A DNA stretch of 32,547 bases from an uncultured Mycoplasmatota bacterium (GTDB lineage Bacteria > Bacillota_I > Bacilli_A > RF39 > UBA660), in the NCBI GenBank assembly GCA_947056845.1, contig CAMSCJ010000019.1, forward strand, positions 1-32,547, given 5' to 3'. This document shows positions 22,540-29,848 of the stretch, in pieces. Made by a program: the position numbers and the translations under genes. The notes under the pieces are model-generated. The model was given only the letters and a program-made list of their open reading frames with translations, was not told where the DNA came from and ran no database searches. Each line of letters starts with the position of its first letter. The first letter of the stretch is position 1.

Positions 22540-23679
22540 ATGGAAGAAGTAATTGTAAAAATAGTAATGATTGTTGTGACAACTTTTTGTTTTGTTGCAA
22601 TTATAATGCCATTTATTAAGAAGTTGGCACTTCAAATAGGGGCAGTAGATATGCCAAGGGTAAGACATATTCATACTAAGCCTATGCCGAAAATGGGCGG
22701 AATTGGCATTTTTTTAGGTTTCTTGTTAGGTTATATGTTGTTTGGAACACCTAGTGTACAAATGAATTCTATTTTAATTGGTGGATTTATAATTATTTTA
22801 ATTGGGTTAATTGATGATATGACAGAGTTGAGGCCATTAATAAAGTTTATAGGTCAATTAGCGTCTGCGTGTGTTATTGTTTTTTATGGACAATTTTTGC
22901 TTAATGATGTGAGTGCTTTTGGTATCTATTTGCATTTTGGTATTTTAGCTTATCCAATTACAATATTTTTTATATTAGGTTGTATTAATTGTATTAATTT
23001 AATTGATGGTTTGGATGGTTTATCTAGTGGAATAAGTTCTATTTATTTTTTAACTGTAGGTATAATAGCAACAATGCAAGGACATTTTGGTTTGGATTTC
23101 CTTTTATCTTTTGTAATGTTAGGGTCTACTTTAGGATTTTTAGTCCATAATTTCCATCCAGCGAGTATTTTTGTTGGAGACTCTGGTTCAATGTTTATGG
23201 GTTTTATTATTTCGGTTATTGCCTTGTTAGGATTTAAAAATGTTACTATGACATCATTGATAATTCCATTACTTATATTGGCAATTCCAATTTTGGATAC
23301 TTTGTTTGCTATAATTCGTCGATTATTAAAAGGTGAAAGTCCATCTAAAGCTGATAAATTTCATATTCATCATCAATTTTTAAATCGTAATTTTTCGCAA
23401 ACAGCTACAGTTTTAATTATTTATTTTATTGACATATTATTTGCTTTTGCTTCAATACTATATGTTTTAAAGGATAGGACTCTTGGTTATATAGTTTATG
23501 GTATTCTAACATTTATTGTTTTAATTTTTATTTTGAAAACTAACGTAGTTTTTGATAAGGATAATAATATTATTATTGATAAAATTAAAAAAAGCAAAGA
23601 GGCAAGTGATACAAAAGAAAATATAAAAAAGAAAGCAAATAGTTCTAAGAAGAAAGTTAATAAAAAAGAAAAAAAATAG
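22540..23679 (+). CDS. TagO/WecA-type undecaprenyl-phosphate glycosyl-1-phosphate transferase
   Basis: A polytopic enzyme (379 aa, about 10-11 membrane segments) that transfers a sugar phosphate, usually GlcNAc-1-P, to undecaprenyl phosphate, starting teichoic acid or other wall polysaccharides. Family motifs appear in order: GLIDDMTELRPLIKF, INLIDGLDGLSSG, FVGDSGSMFMGF, and the loop HIHHQFL. The motif HIHH marks the WecA/TagO/TarO branch; MraY has a different His motif. I take the ATG at 22540 (AGGTGG just upstream) over TTG at 22495 and ATG at 22522, which lie in the terminator/promoter. The C-terminal 35-40 residues form an unusual Lys-rich hydrophilic tail. It follows mbl and precedes a DUF421 gene. 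Confidence 0.92.
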   Translation: MEEVIVKIVMIVVTTFCFVAIIMPFIKKLALQIGAVDMPRVRHIHTKPMPKMGGIGIFLGFLLGYMLFGTPSVQMNSILIGGFIIILIGLIDDMTELRPLIKFIGQLASACVIVFYGQFLLNDVSAFGIYLHFGILAYPITIFFILGCINCINLIDGLDGLSSGISSIYFLTVGIIATMQGHFGLDFLLSFVMLGSTLGFLVHNFHPASIFVGDSGSMFMGFIISVIALLGFKNVTMTSLIIPLLILAIPILDTLFAIIRRLLKGESPSKADKFHIHHQFLNRNFSQTATVLIIYFIDILFAFASILYVLKDRTLGYIVYGILTFIVLIFILKTNVVFDKDNNIIIDKIKKSKEASDTKENIKKKANSSKKKVNKKEKK

Positions 23680-23726
23680 TATATTTTAATAATCATCTAT
23701 AATAATAATAATAGGTGATTTTTTAT

Positions 23727-24461
23727 ATGGAAATGATTTATAAAGTTGATATGGTAGAGGTAATAGAGGTTATTATTAGGAGTTTATTATCATTAGCGAC
23801 GCTTTTTATTGCGACTAAAATAATTGGCAAAAAACAAGTATCAGAATTAAGTTTGTTTGATTATGTTATTGGTATATCAATTGGAAATTTTGCGGCTGAA
23901 ATATCATTAAGTAATGATATCCAATATATAAATTCCTTTGTTGCTGTAATGGTCTTTGGTATAATATCATATTTAGTCTCTTTATGGAGTTTAAAAAGTA
24001 TGCGTATGCGAAGATTCTTTTTAGGAAAACCGACGATATTAATTCAGGATGGGCATATTATTCGTAAGAATTTAAAAAAGGTTAGAATGAATGTTAATGA
24101 GTTATTACAACAATGTCGTACTAATGGCAATTTTGATTTAAATGAAGTGGAATATGCGATAATGGAATCAAATGGACAAATCAGTATTTTACCAAAAGCA
24201 GAAAATAAACCAGTAACACCCAAGGATACAAAGTTAAAAGTGGATAAGTCATTTATGTGTGCTAATGTTATAATTGATGGGAAGGTAATTATAAATAATT
24301 TACTTAATATGAACAAAGATAAGGAATGGCTAGAAAAGGAATTAAAGGTAAAGGGATATGAAGATTGTAGTAGAATATTACTTGCAACATTAGATCCGAA
24401 TGAAAAATTGACAATTTATGAAGATAATAGAAACTTGAAAGTTAAAAATATTTTAGAATAG
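23727..24461 (+). CDS. DUF421 (YetF/YcaP-type) membrane protein
   Basis: The 244-aa product has three N-terminal membrane segments (about residues 12-90) and a soluble C-terminal part. Family signatures are visible: ATKIIGKKQVSELSLFDYVI, the DUF421 core, then IGNFAAEIS and GKPTILIQDG. Relatives in B. subtilis (YetF, YdfS) occur in the spore membrane, and 2Duf proteins raise spore heat resistance, which suits this neighbourhood, but the biochemical role is not known. The start is the ATG at 23727 after AGGTGAT; a GTG at 23715 is part of that site. A TATAAT occurs at 23698-23703 without a -35. A terminator overlaps its 3' end. Confidence 0.9.
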   Translation: MEMIYKVDMVEVIEVIIRSLLSLATLFIATKIIGKKQVSELSLFDYVIGISIGNFAAEISLSNDIQYINSFVAVMVFGIISYLVSLWSLKSMRMRRFFLGKPTILIQDGHIIRKNLKKVRMNVNELLQQCRTNGNFDLNEVEYAIMESNGQISILPKAENKPVTPKDTKLKVDKSFMCANVIIDGKVIINNLLNMNKDKEWLEKELKVKGYEDCSRILLATLDPNEKLTIYEDNRNLKVKNILE

Positions 24462-24479
24462 ACTTTTAAGTTTTTTTTT
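24432..24479 (+). terminator. Terminator reaching into the DUF421 coding end
   Basis: AACTTGAAAGT (24432-24442, inside the gene) pairs with ACTTTTAAGTT (24462-24472), an 11-bp stem with one G-U pair and a 19-nt loop that can itself pair. Ts follow to 24479. Confidence 0.6.
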
Positions 24480-24504
24480 GTTATATTAATAATAGGTGAA
24501 AAGT

Positions 24505-25194
24505 ATGGAAGATTATTTTGTTAAAGTATGGGTAAGTTTTATTTGGCCTTTACTTACAGTTGCTATACCTGTATATGCGACTATTTTTACAGTAAATAAT
24601 AGAATTAAAAATGAAAATCGTGAAAATCATAAACCTTATTTAGCATTAAAAAGGGTTAATGATATTGAAACAATTAATAAATATAAATATTATTTGATTT
24701 TAATAGGCAAGAACTATTTATCATCACATGAAAATATAGAATTATCTAAACTACAATTACTTGAAAATGATAAAGATATCTCTGTTAGTCTATCAATTGA
24801 AAATATTGGTTATGGGGTGGCAACAAATATAAAGTTATATAATTTATTAACAGGTAAAGCTATCGATGGAATGCAAGAGATAAGCGAAAATAAAAATCAA
24901 AAATTATTTACAACTTTTGATATTGCTGCTTCTTTTGAAAAGCAAGTAGAAGCAAGGATTGTTAGTTCTATTTTAGATGATGATGGAATTGTTGTAGAGG
25001 ATCATAATCGAATATTATGTGTATATAAAGATTTAAATAATAATATTTATAGTTTTATAATAAGTATTAATATTAAACAAACGGGACATTACGATTTCTT
25101 TTCTTATCAACCCTCTAGTAAAAGTTATAAAAAATGGGTTTTAGAAAATAAGAAACAATATAAAATGATTTTGAAAAATTATCGCGAATTTTGA
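24505..25194 (+). CDS. Unknown protein with one N-terminal membrane anchor
   Basis: The 229-aa product has one membrane helix at residues 7-28 (VWVSFIWPLLTVAIPVYATIF), followed by a charged segment and a predicted beta-rich domain (VSLSIENIGYGVATNIKLYN, typical of an immunoglobulin-like strand pattern). No catalytic motif is seen and I do not recognise the family. The ATG at 24505 follows AGGTGAAAAGT; a GTG at 24496 is within that site. It is the only gene in the window that ends at TGA (25192-25194). The strong terminator 12 bases later supports that TGA as a real stop. It follows DUF421 by 43 nt, across a terminator. Confidence 0.7.
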   Translation: MEDYFVKVWVSFIWPLLTVAIPVYATIFTVNNRIKNENRENHKPYLALKRVNDIETINKYKYYLILIGKNYLSSHENIELSKLQLLENDKDISVSLSIENIGYGVATNIKLYNLLTGKAIDGMQEISENKNQKLFTTFDIAASFEKQVEARIVSSILDDDGIVVEDHNRILCVYKDLNNNIYSFIISINIKQTGHYDFFSYQPSSKSYKKWVLENKKQYKMILKNYREF

Positions 25195-25205
25195 TTAAAT
25201 ATATT

Positions 25206-25229
25206 AATTACGAGAAATCGTAATTTTTT
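25206..25229 (+). terminator. Terminator of the plus-strand membrane-anchored protein gene
   Basis: AATTACGA and TCGTAATT form a perfect 8-bp stem with a GAAA loop and six Ts. Confidence 0.85.
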
Positions 25230-25232
25230 GAT

Positions 25233-25260
25233 AAAAAAACTTCTAGAAAATTAGAAGTTT
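25233..25260 (-). terminator. Terminator of the convergent minus-strand gene
   Basis: AAACTTCTA (25237-25245) and TAGAAGTTT (25252-25260) form a perfect 9-bp stem. On the minus strand seven Ts follow (complement of 25233-25239). Confidence 0.85.
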
Positions 25261-25267
25261 AAAATGG

Positions 25268-25915
25268 TTAACATAATATTTTTATAACATAAGGTTTTTC
25301 AACTTGTTGTTTTTCATCAGTAGCATTTATATCTATTTGTTTATATTTAACAAAATCTTCAATATTTTTATCTACTAGGTCTAATAATTCAATAGGCAAC
25401 CCTAATTGATTAGAAATAAATTTATCTTGTTGCTCACCAATTATAATTAAATCTTTTACTTTGTCGTTATAATCAAAAACGGTATTGTTTTTAAATTCTT
25501 CAATGACTTCTTTTTTATATTTAAAATTCCACTCAAAATTTAGATATTCTTCTTCATCATTTTCCAATGTATAAAATAATGTTGGTTCACCAAACCATTT
25601 AGATAGTACTTGATAAAAATCGCTTAGTGCGGCAAGTTTATGCCCAACCGTTTTTTTACAAAGTGAGTTGTTTCCGACACCTATCCTAAAAAAACCATCT
25701 TTTAAAAACTTATAATAAAATTTTACTTGTTCTTTTTCTCTATTTAAAAATTCAAAATAACTATCGTCTTTAGATAGAATGCAATTATATGATCCCCCCA
25801 TTATTTGATTAAAAACATTCCATGAAAAAGAAATTTTTCCCTTTATCTCACGTTCTAATATTCTTGCTAATTCTTTACAGTCTTCACCATTAGAATATAA
25901 TTCATTATATTTCAA
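25268..25915 (-). CDS. Unknown cytoplasmic protein
   Basis: The 215-aa product has no signal peptide, membrane helix or motif I recognise. It is acidic to neutral, rich in Phe, Tyr and Trp (LSKWFGEPTLFYTLENDEEE, NFEWNFKYKKE), and looks like a mixed alpha/beta soluble domain. Two TTG starts are possible, at 25921 and 25915. I favour 25915 because AGGAGG lies eight bases before it and only two bases before the other. No terminator or gene intervenes between it and typA, which is divergent. A promoter with TATAAT and TTGCAA is present. Single-gene transcript closed by its own terminator. Function unknown. Confidence 0.7.
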   Translation of the reverse strand: MKYNELYSNGEDCKELARILEREIKGKISFSWNVFNQIMGGSYNCILSKDDSYFEFLNREKEQVKFYYKFLKDGFFRIGVGNNSLCKKTVGHKLAALSDFYQVLSKWFGEPTLFYTLENDEEEYLNFEWNFKYKKEVIEEFKNNTVFDYNDKVKDLIIIGEQQDKFISNQLGLPIELLDLVDKNIEDFVKYKQIDINATDEKQQVEKPYVIKILC

Positions 25916-25942
25916 TTCCAAAACCTCCTTTATGTGTTTAAT

Positions 25943-25970
25943 ATTATAACATAAAAATATAGATTTGCAA
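25943..25970 (-). promoter_or_regulatory. Promoter of the unknown minus-strand gene
   Basis: On the minus strand TTGCAA (25965-25970), a 16-nt spacer and TATAAT (25943-25948) preceded by TGT, an extended -10. Confidence 0.65.
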
Positions 25971-25977
25971 TAAAATA

Positions 25978-26007
25978 TTTACTTTTTATTAGTTAATATG
26001 ATATAAT
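25978..26007 (+). promoter_or_regulatory. typA promoter
   Basis: TTTACT (25978-25983), an 18-nt spacer and TATAAT (26002-26007) with TGA just upstream, an extended -10. Predicted leader about 20 nt. It overlaps the -35 side of the divergent promoter. Confidence 0.6.
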
Positions 26008-26033
26008 ACTCCAGTCAAAGAGGAAGTGTATTT

Positions 26034-27845
26034 ATGAAAATAAGAAATATTGCGATTATCGCACATGTCGATCATGGTAAAACAACCTTGGTTGATAAAT
26101 TATTACAAATGTCGGGTACTTTTAGAGTAAATGAAGAAGTTCAAGAACGTGTTATGGACTCAAACGATATTGAAAGGGAACGTGGCATTACTATTTTAGC
26201 TAAAACAACAGCAATTGATTATAAAGGAACGCGTATTAATATTTTGGATACACCAGGTCATGCTGATTTCGGTGGTGAAGTTGAACGTATTATGAATATG
26301 GTTGATGGTGTTTTGCTTATTGTTGATGCTTATGAGGGAACAATGCCTCAAACACGTTTTGTTTTAAAGAAAGCTTTAGAAGCAGGTGTCATTCCTATTT
26401 TAGTTGTTAACAAAATTGATAAACCAACAGCTCGTCCTAAAGAAGTAGTTGAAGAAGTTTATGATTTGTTTATCGAATTAGGTGCTGATATAGAACAACT
26501 AGAGTTTCCGATTATTTATGCCTCTGGTTTAGCAGGAACTTCTAGTTTTGATGCTGATGTAGCAACCCAACAACCAACAATGGATCCAATTTTAGATACG
26601 GTTGTTAATTATATTCCATCTCCTAAGGTTAGTGAGGGAACATTACAATTTCAGCCAGCTTTATTAGATTATAATGATTTCGTTGGAAGAATTGGAATTG
26701 GTCTTATTAAAAGGGGATCAATGAAAGTAAATTCGACTGTTTCATGTGTTAGATTAGATGGTTCTATTAAACAGTTTAGAATCCAGAAAATGTTTGGCTT
26801 TATTGGATTAAAGCGTATTGAGATAGAGGAAGCGCATGCTGGTGATATTGTTGCGATTGCTGGATTGCCTGACATTTCTGTTGGTGAAACAGTTTGTGAG
26901 GTTGGGCATGAGGAAGCGTTACCCGTTTTGCGTATTGATGAACCAACTCTACAAATGAAATTTGGTGTTAATTCTAGTCCTTTTAGTGGTAAAGATGGTA
27001 AATTCTTAACAGCTCGTAAAATAGAGGAACGTTTATTTAAGGAAACAGAAAAAGATGTTAGTTTAAAAGTTGAACAAGCAGAAAATGAGTCTTGGATAGT
27101 ATCTGGTCGAGGAGAGTTACACTTAGGCATTTTAATTGAGAATATGCGTCGTGAGGGTTTTGAACTTCAAGTATCAAAACCAGAAGTTATCATTAAAGAA
27201 ATTGATGGGGTAAAATGTGAACCTTTTGAGGAATTACAAATAGAATGTCCAGAAGAAAGTGTTGGTAATGTTATTGAAAAATTAGGTGTTCGTGGTGCTA
27301 TTATGGAAAATATGACCAATTATAATGGCTTGGTTAGACTTTTATATACAATACCATCACGTGGTTTAATTGGTTTTACAACTGATTTCATGACGATGAC
27401 AAAAGGATATGGTATTATAAATCATACTTTTAAAGAATATCGCCCATACGAGACTGTTGATATTGGGGAACGTAGTTTAGGTGTCTTAGTATCAATGGAG
27501 AATGGGAAATCAACAGCGTATGCCTTAGGCCAATTAGAAGATCGCGGTATTATGTTTGTCGAACCTGGTGAAGATATATATGAAGGTATGATTGTCGGTG
27601 AGCATACACGTGATAATGATTTGGCTGTTAATATTGTAAAGGGTAAAAATTTAACAAATACAAGAAGTGCTGGAAAAGATCACACAGTTGTTTTAAAAAG
27701 ACCTCGTTTAATAACATTAGAATATGCGTTAGATTATATTAATTCTGATGAATTAGTTGAGGTTACACCAAATCATATTAGACTTAGAAAAAAGATTCTT
27801 AATACTAATGAACGTAAGAAATTTGATAGTAGAAAAACGGCCTAA
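26034..27845 (+). CDS. typA: Ribosome-associated GTPase TypA/BipA
   Basis: TypA (BipA) is a translational GTPase related to EF-G that aids 50S assembly and growth under stress. The 603-aa protein has the family length. GTPase motifs are complete: HVDHGKTT at 11-18, RGITI in switch I, DTPGHADF, NKID and an SGL-type G5. Domains II, III and V follow, with the TypA-specific C-terminal domain (TRSAGKDHTVVLKRPRL). Start ATG after AGAGGAAG. Own promoter and a strong terminator, so a single-gene transcript. No unusual features; assignment is secure. Confidence 0.97.
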   Translation: MKIRNIAIIAHVDHGKTTLVDKLLQMSGTFRVNEEVQERVMDSNDIERERGITILAKTTAIDYKGTRINILDTPGHADFGGEVERIMNMVDGVLLIVDAYEGTMPQTRFVLKKALEAGVIPILVVNKIDKPTARPKEVVEEVYDLFIELGADIEQLEFPIIYASGLAGTSSFDADVATQQPTMDPILDTVVNYIPSPKVSEGTLQFQPALLDYNDFVGRIGIGLIKRGSMKVNSTVSCVRLDGSIKQFRIQKMFGFIGLKRIEIEEAHAGDIVAIAGLPDISVGETVCEVGHEEALPVLRIDEPTLQMKFGVNSSPFSGKDGKFLTARKIEERLFKETEKDVSLKVEQAENESWIVSGRGELHLGILIENMRREGFELQVSKPEVIIKEIDGVKCEPFEELQIECPEESVGNVIEKLGVRGAIMENMTNYNGLVRLLYTIPSRGLIGFTTDFMTMTKGYGIINHTFKEYRPYETVDIGERSLGVLVSMENGKSTAYALGQLEDRGIMFVEPGEDIYEGMIVGEHTRDNDLAVNIVKGKNLTNTRSAGKDHTVVLKRPRLITLEYALDYINSDELVEVTPNHIRLRKKILNTNERKKFDSRKTA

Positions 27846-27849
27846 ATTT

Positions 27850-27876
27850 AAATGGAAATTATATTCCATTTTTTTT
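27850..27876 (+). terminator. typA terminator
   Basis: AAATGGAA and TTCCATTT form a perfect 8-bp stem around ATTATA, followed by Ts to 27876. Confidence 0.85.
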
Positions 27877-27877
27877 A

Positions 27878-27906
27878 TTTACATTTTATAATTTTAACGT
27901 TATAAT
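27878..27906 (+). promoter_or_regulatory. Promoter of the unknown gene pair / ABC-F transcript
   Basis: TTTACA (27878-27883), 17 nt, TATAAT (27901-27906). It starts two bases after the typA T tract. The predicted leader is about 27 nt. Confidence 0.75.
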
Positions 27907-27939
27907 ATTCAGTAATAATTTTTATTTAAGGAGTTTAAT

Positions 27940-28977
27940 ATGGACGTAAATAGTTTAAATATGGACGAAATAAAAAGTTTACTTGAATATTTCAAAAGTT
28001 TAATTGATTGTTTATATCATCAATATTTTTCTATGCATGTAACAGATGATATTACTACCTTTATTTATGAATATATGCTTGATGATAATAAAGATTTTAG
28101 TGAATTTTCTAAAGATTGTTTTAATTGTGGGGAGTATGAAGAAATCGATAAAAAGGATATTTTTCAAAAAATAATGTTTGCTGTTTATTTTATGATGAAA
28201 TTTTACTATGATGAAGTGGAAGAGTTATGTGAATTTAATATTCTTGAATCATATAATGATGCACAATTAGAAAATAATTTGGATGATTTATTTAAAATGG
28301 AAGAGTTTGGTTTAGAGATTGTTAATGAGTTTTTATTATATTTTGATTTTTCGGCAGCAAGAAAAAAGAAAATGGCTTTAAAATTAATTAATAATAGCGA
28401 GTTTCTTGATTTATCTTTTAATAATAATTATATTAAAATGCTTCTTAATAATGATTTAGGTTTGAATATCCCAGAAGTTGCAGCGCTAGTTGATGAAATC
28501 GCGGAAATCTATAATTCAGTTAATTTAAATAGTAATTTTGATGAAAAGAATTATAAATCAATTAATGAAGCTGCTGATGACATAAAAACTGATTATCAAA
28601 GTTTTGATAAGGTTAAAAGAAAATTAGTGGTTTACTCTTTAAATAATAAAAATGGTATAATTCAAAGTCAAAAGCAAATGAAGCATTGGTTTAGTGTAAT
28701 GTTAAAAAGTAATTATATAAATATATATAAGAAAAGACAAAATAGTATTAACGAGTTATCAATATTGGATACTAAATTTTTTGAAATGATAAGTAAAAAC
28801 GAAGGGACGTTAGATGATTTATTTTATCAATTTATGCATGATAAGAATTTCTCGGCATATTTGTTAGGTAGTTTTTATTTTGATAATATTGATAAAGAAT
28901 TAATCGATTATGAGAATGATGAAGAGCTATGTCAAGAAAAACAAATAGATGAAAAAATTAAAAAATATTGTATTTAA
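27940..28977 (+). CDS. Unknown helical protein, first of a three-gene transcript
   Basis: The 345-aa product is acidic, rich in Asp, Glu, Asn and Leu, and appears almost wholly alpha-helical, without signal peptide, membrane helix or catalytic motif. The phrases FGLEIVNEFLLYFDF and KKKMALKLINNSEFLDL are typical of helical repeat or scaffold proteins. I do not recognise a family. The ATG follows AAGGAG, and a good promoter precedes it. It is followed after 12 nt by another unknown gene and then by an ABC-F gene, all on one strand without terminators, so the three are probably expressed together. Base composition matches the neighbours, so recent transfer is not evident. Confidence 0.78.
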   Translation: MDVNSLNMDEIKSLLEYFKSLIDCLYHQYFSMHVTDDITTFIYEYMLDDNKDFSEFSKDCFNCGEYEEIDKKDIFQKIMFAVYFMMKFYYDEVEELCEFNILESYNDAQLENNLDDLFKMEEFGLEIVNEFLLYFDFSAARKKKMALKLINNSEFLDLSFNNNYIKMLLNNDLGLNIPEVAALVDEIAEIYNSVNLNSNFDEKNYKSINEAADDIKTDYQSFDKVKRKLVVYSLNNKNGIIQSQKQMKHWFSVMLKSNYINIYKKRQNSINELSILDTKFFEMISKNEGTLDDLFYQFMHDKNFSAYLLGSFYFDNIDKELIDYENDEELCQEKQIDEKIKKYCI

Positions 28978-28989
28978 TAGGTGATATAG

Positions 28990-29841
28990 ATGAGTGAAAA
29001 AATAATTAAAATAATGATAGCGCAGGATAAGTTAAATATGCTATGTAATGAATCATTTGATATCGCATATCCAATTAGAAATATTAACTCCATAATTAAG
29101 GCTGATAATCAGTTTCAGGATTATATGATAGATATTGTTATGGCTAATTATTTAACTAGAAATTATAATTCCAATAATAAAAATAAAATGGGATTATGTA
29201 ATTTAATTTTCGATTATGCTGAAAACAAAGATTTTTTGCACCAATTGTTTATTGGTAATGTTGGGTTTGCTAATGAATTAATAAGTAATTATTATAATCA
29301 TCATTTTTCTGGTACTGATATTAATATTAAAATGCTTGATGAAAAAATCAAACAAAGAGTTTTAGCAATTTCCTCAATTTTTGATAGTATAGATTTTAAA
29401 TTTTTAAATGATTTCGCTAGGATAGTGTTATCTAATTTAATTGATTCTAATCATCAAAATAAAATTCATGATGATTTTGACAATGATTTTATATTAGAAA
29501 TAATAAATGACATGGTATTACAAAGACTTATTGTTGGTGATGCTTATACATATATGTGTTATAATAATGGAGGTGGAGAATTTAGTAATTATATCAATAT
29601 CATTGAAGAAAATTGTGATGATTTTGCTATAATTTGGGATTATTTAAATCAGTATAATGAAAGCATTCGTAGTTTCATAATATATGCGAATAATCTTTTT
29701 AATGGTGATACTGAGTTTACTGAGATTTATGAAAGTTTAAATAAAAATAATTCTAATTTTTTAGCGACAATAAAGAAAGTCAATCCATATTATATATTAG
29801 ATTATTTAAGTGATATAAATATAAAAAGATATAGAAAGTAG
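28990..29841 (+). CDS. Unknown helical protein, second of a three-gene transcript
   Basis: The 283-aa product is again predicted all-helical and cytoplasmic, with no signal peptide, membrane helix or recognised motif. Asn, Asp and Ile dominate, as in its upstream neighbour. Similar local phrases (FANELISNYYNHHF here, LEIVNEFLLYFDF upstream) could reflect distant common origin, but by eye this is weak. The start at 28990 follows AGGTGAT. The stop lies 7 nt before the ABC-F start, tight enough for coupling. No function can be given. Confidence 0.78.
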   Translation: MSEKIIKIMIAQDKLNMLCNESFDIAYPIRNINSIIKADNQFQDYMIDIVMANYLTRNYNSNNKNKMGLCNLIFDYAENKDFLHQLFIGNVGFANELISNYYNHHFSGTDINIKMLDEKIKQRVLAISSIFDSIDFKFLNDFARIVLSNLIDSNHQNKIHDDFDNDFILEIINDMVLQRLIVGDAYTYMCYNNGGGEFSNYINIIEENCDDFAIIWDYLNQYNESIRSFIIYANNLFNGDTEFTEIYESLNKNNSNFLATIKKVNPYYILDYLSDINIKRYRK

Positions 29842-29848
29842 TGTTTTT

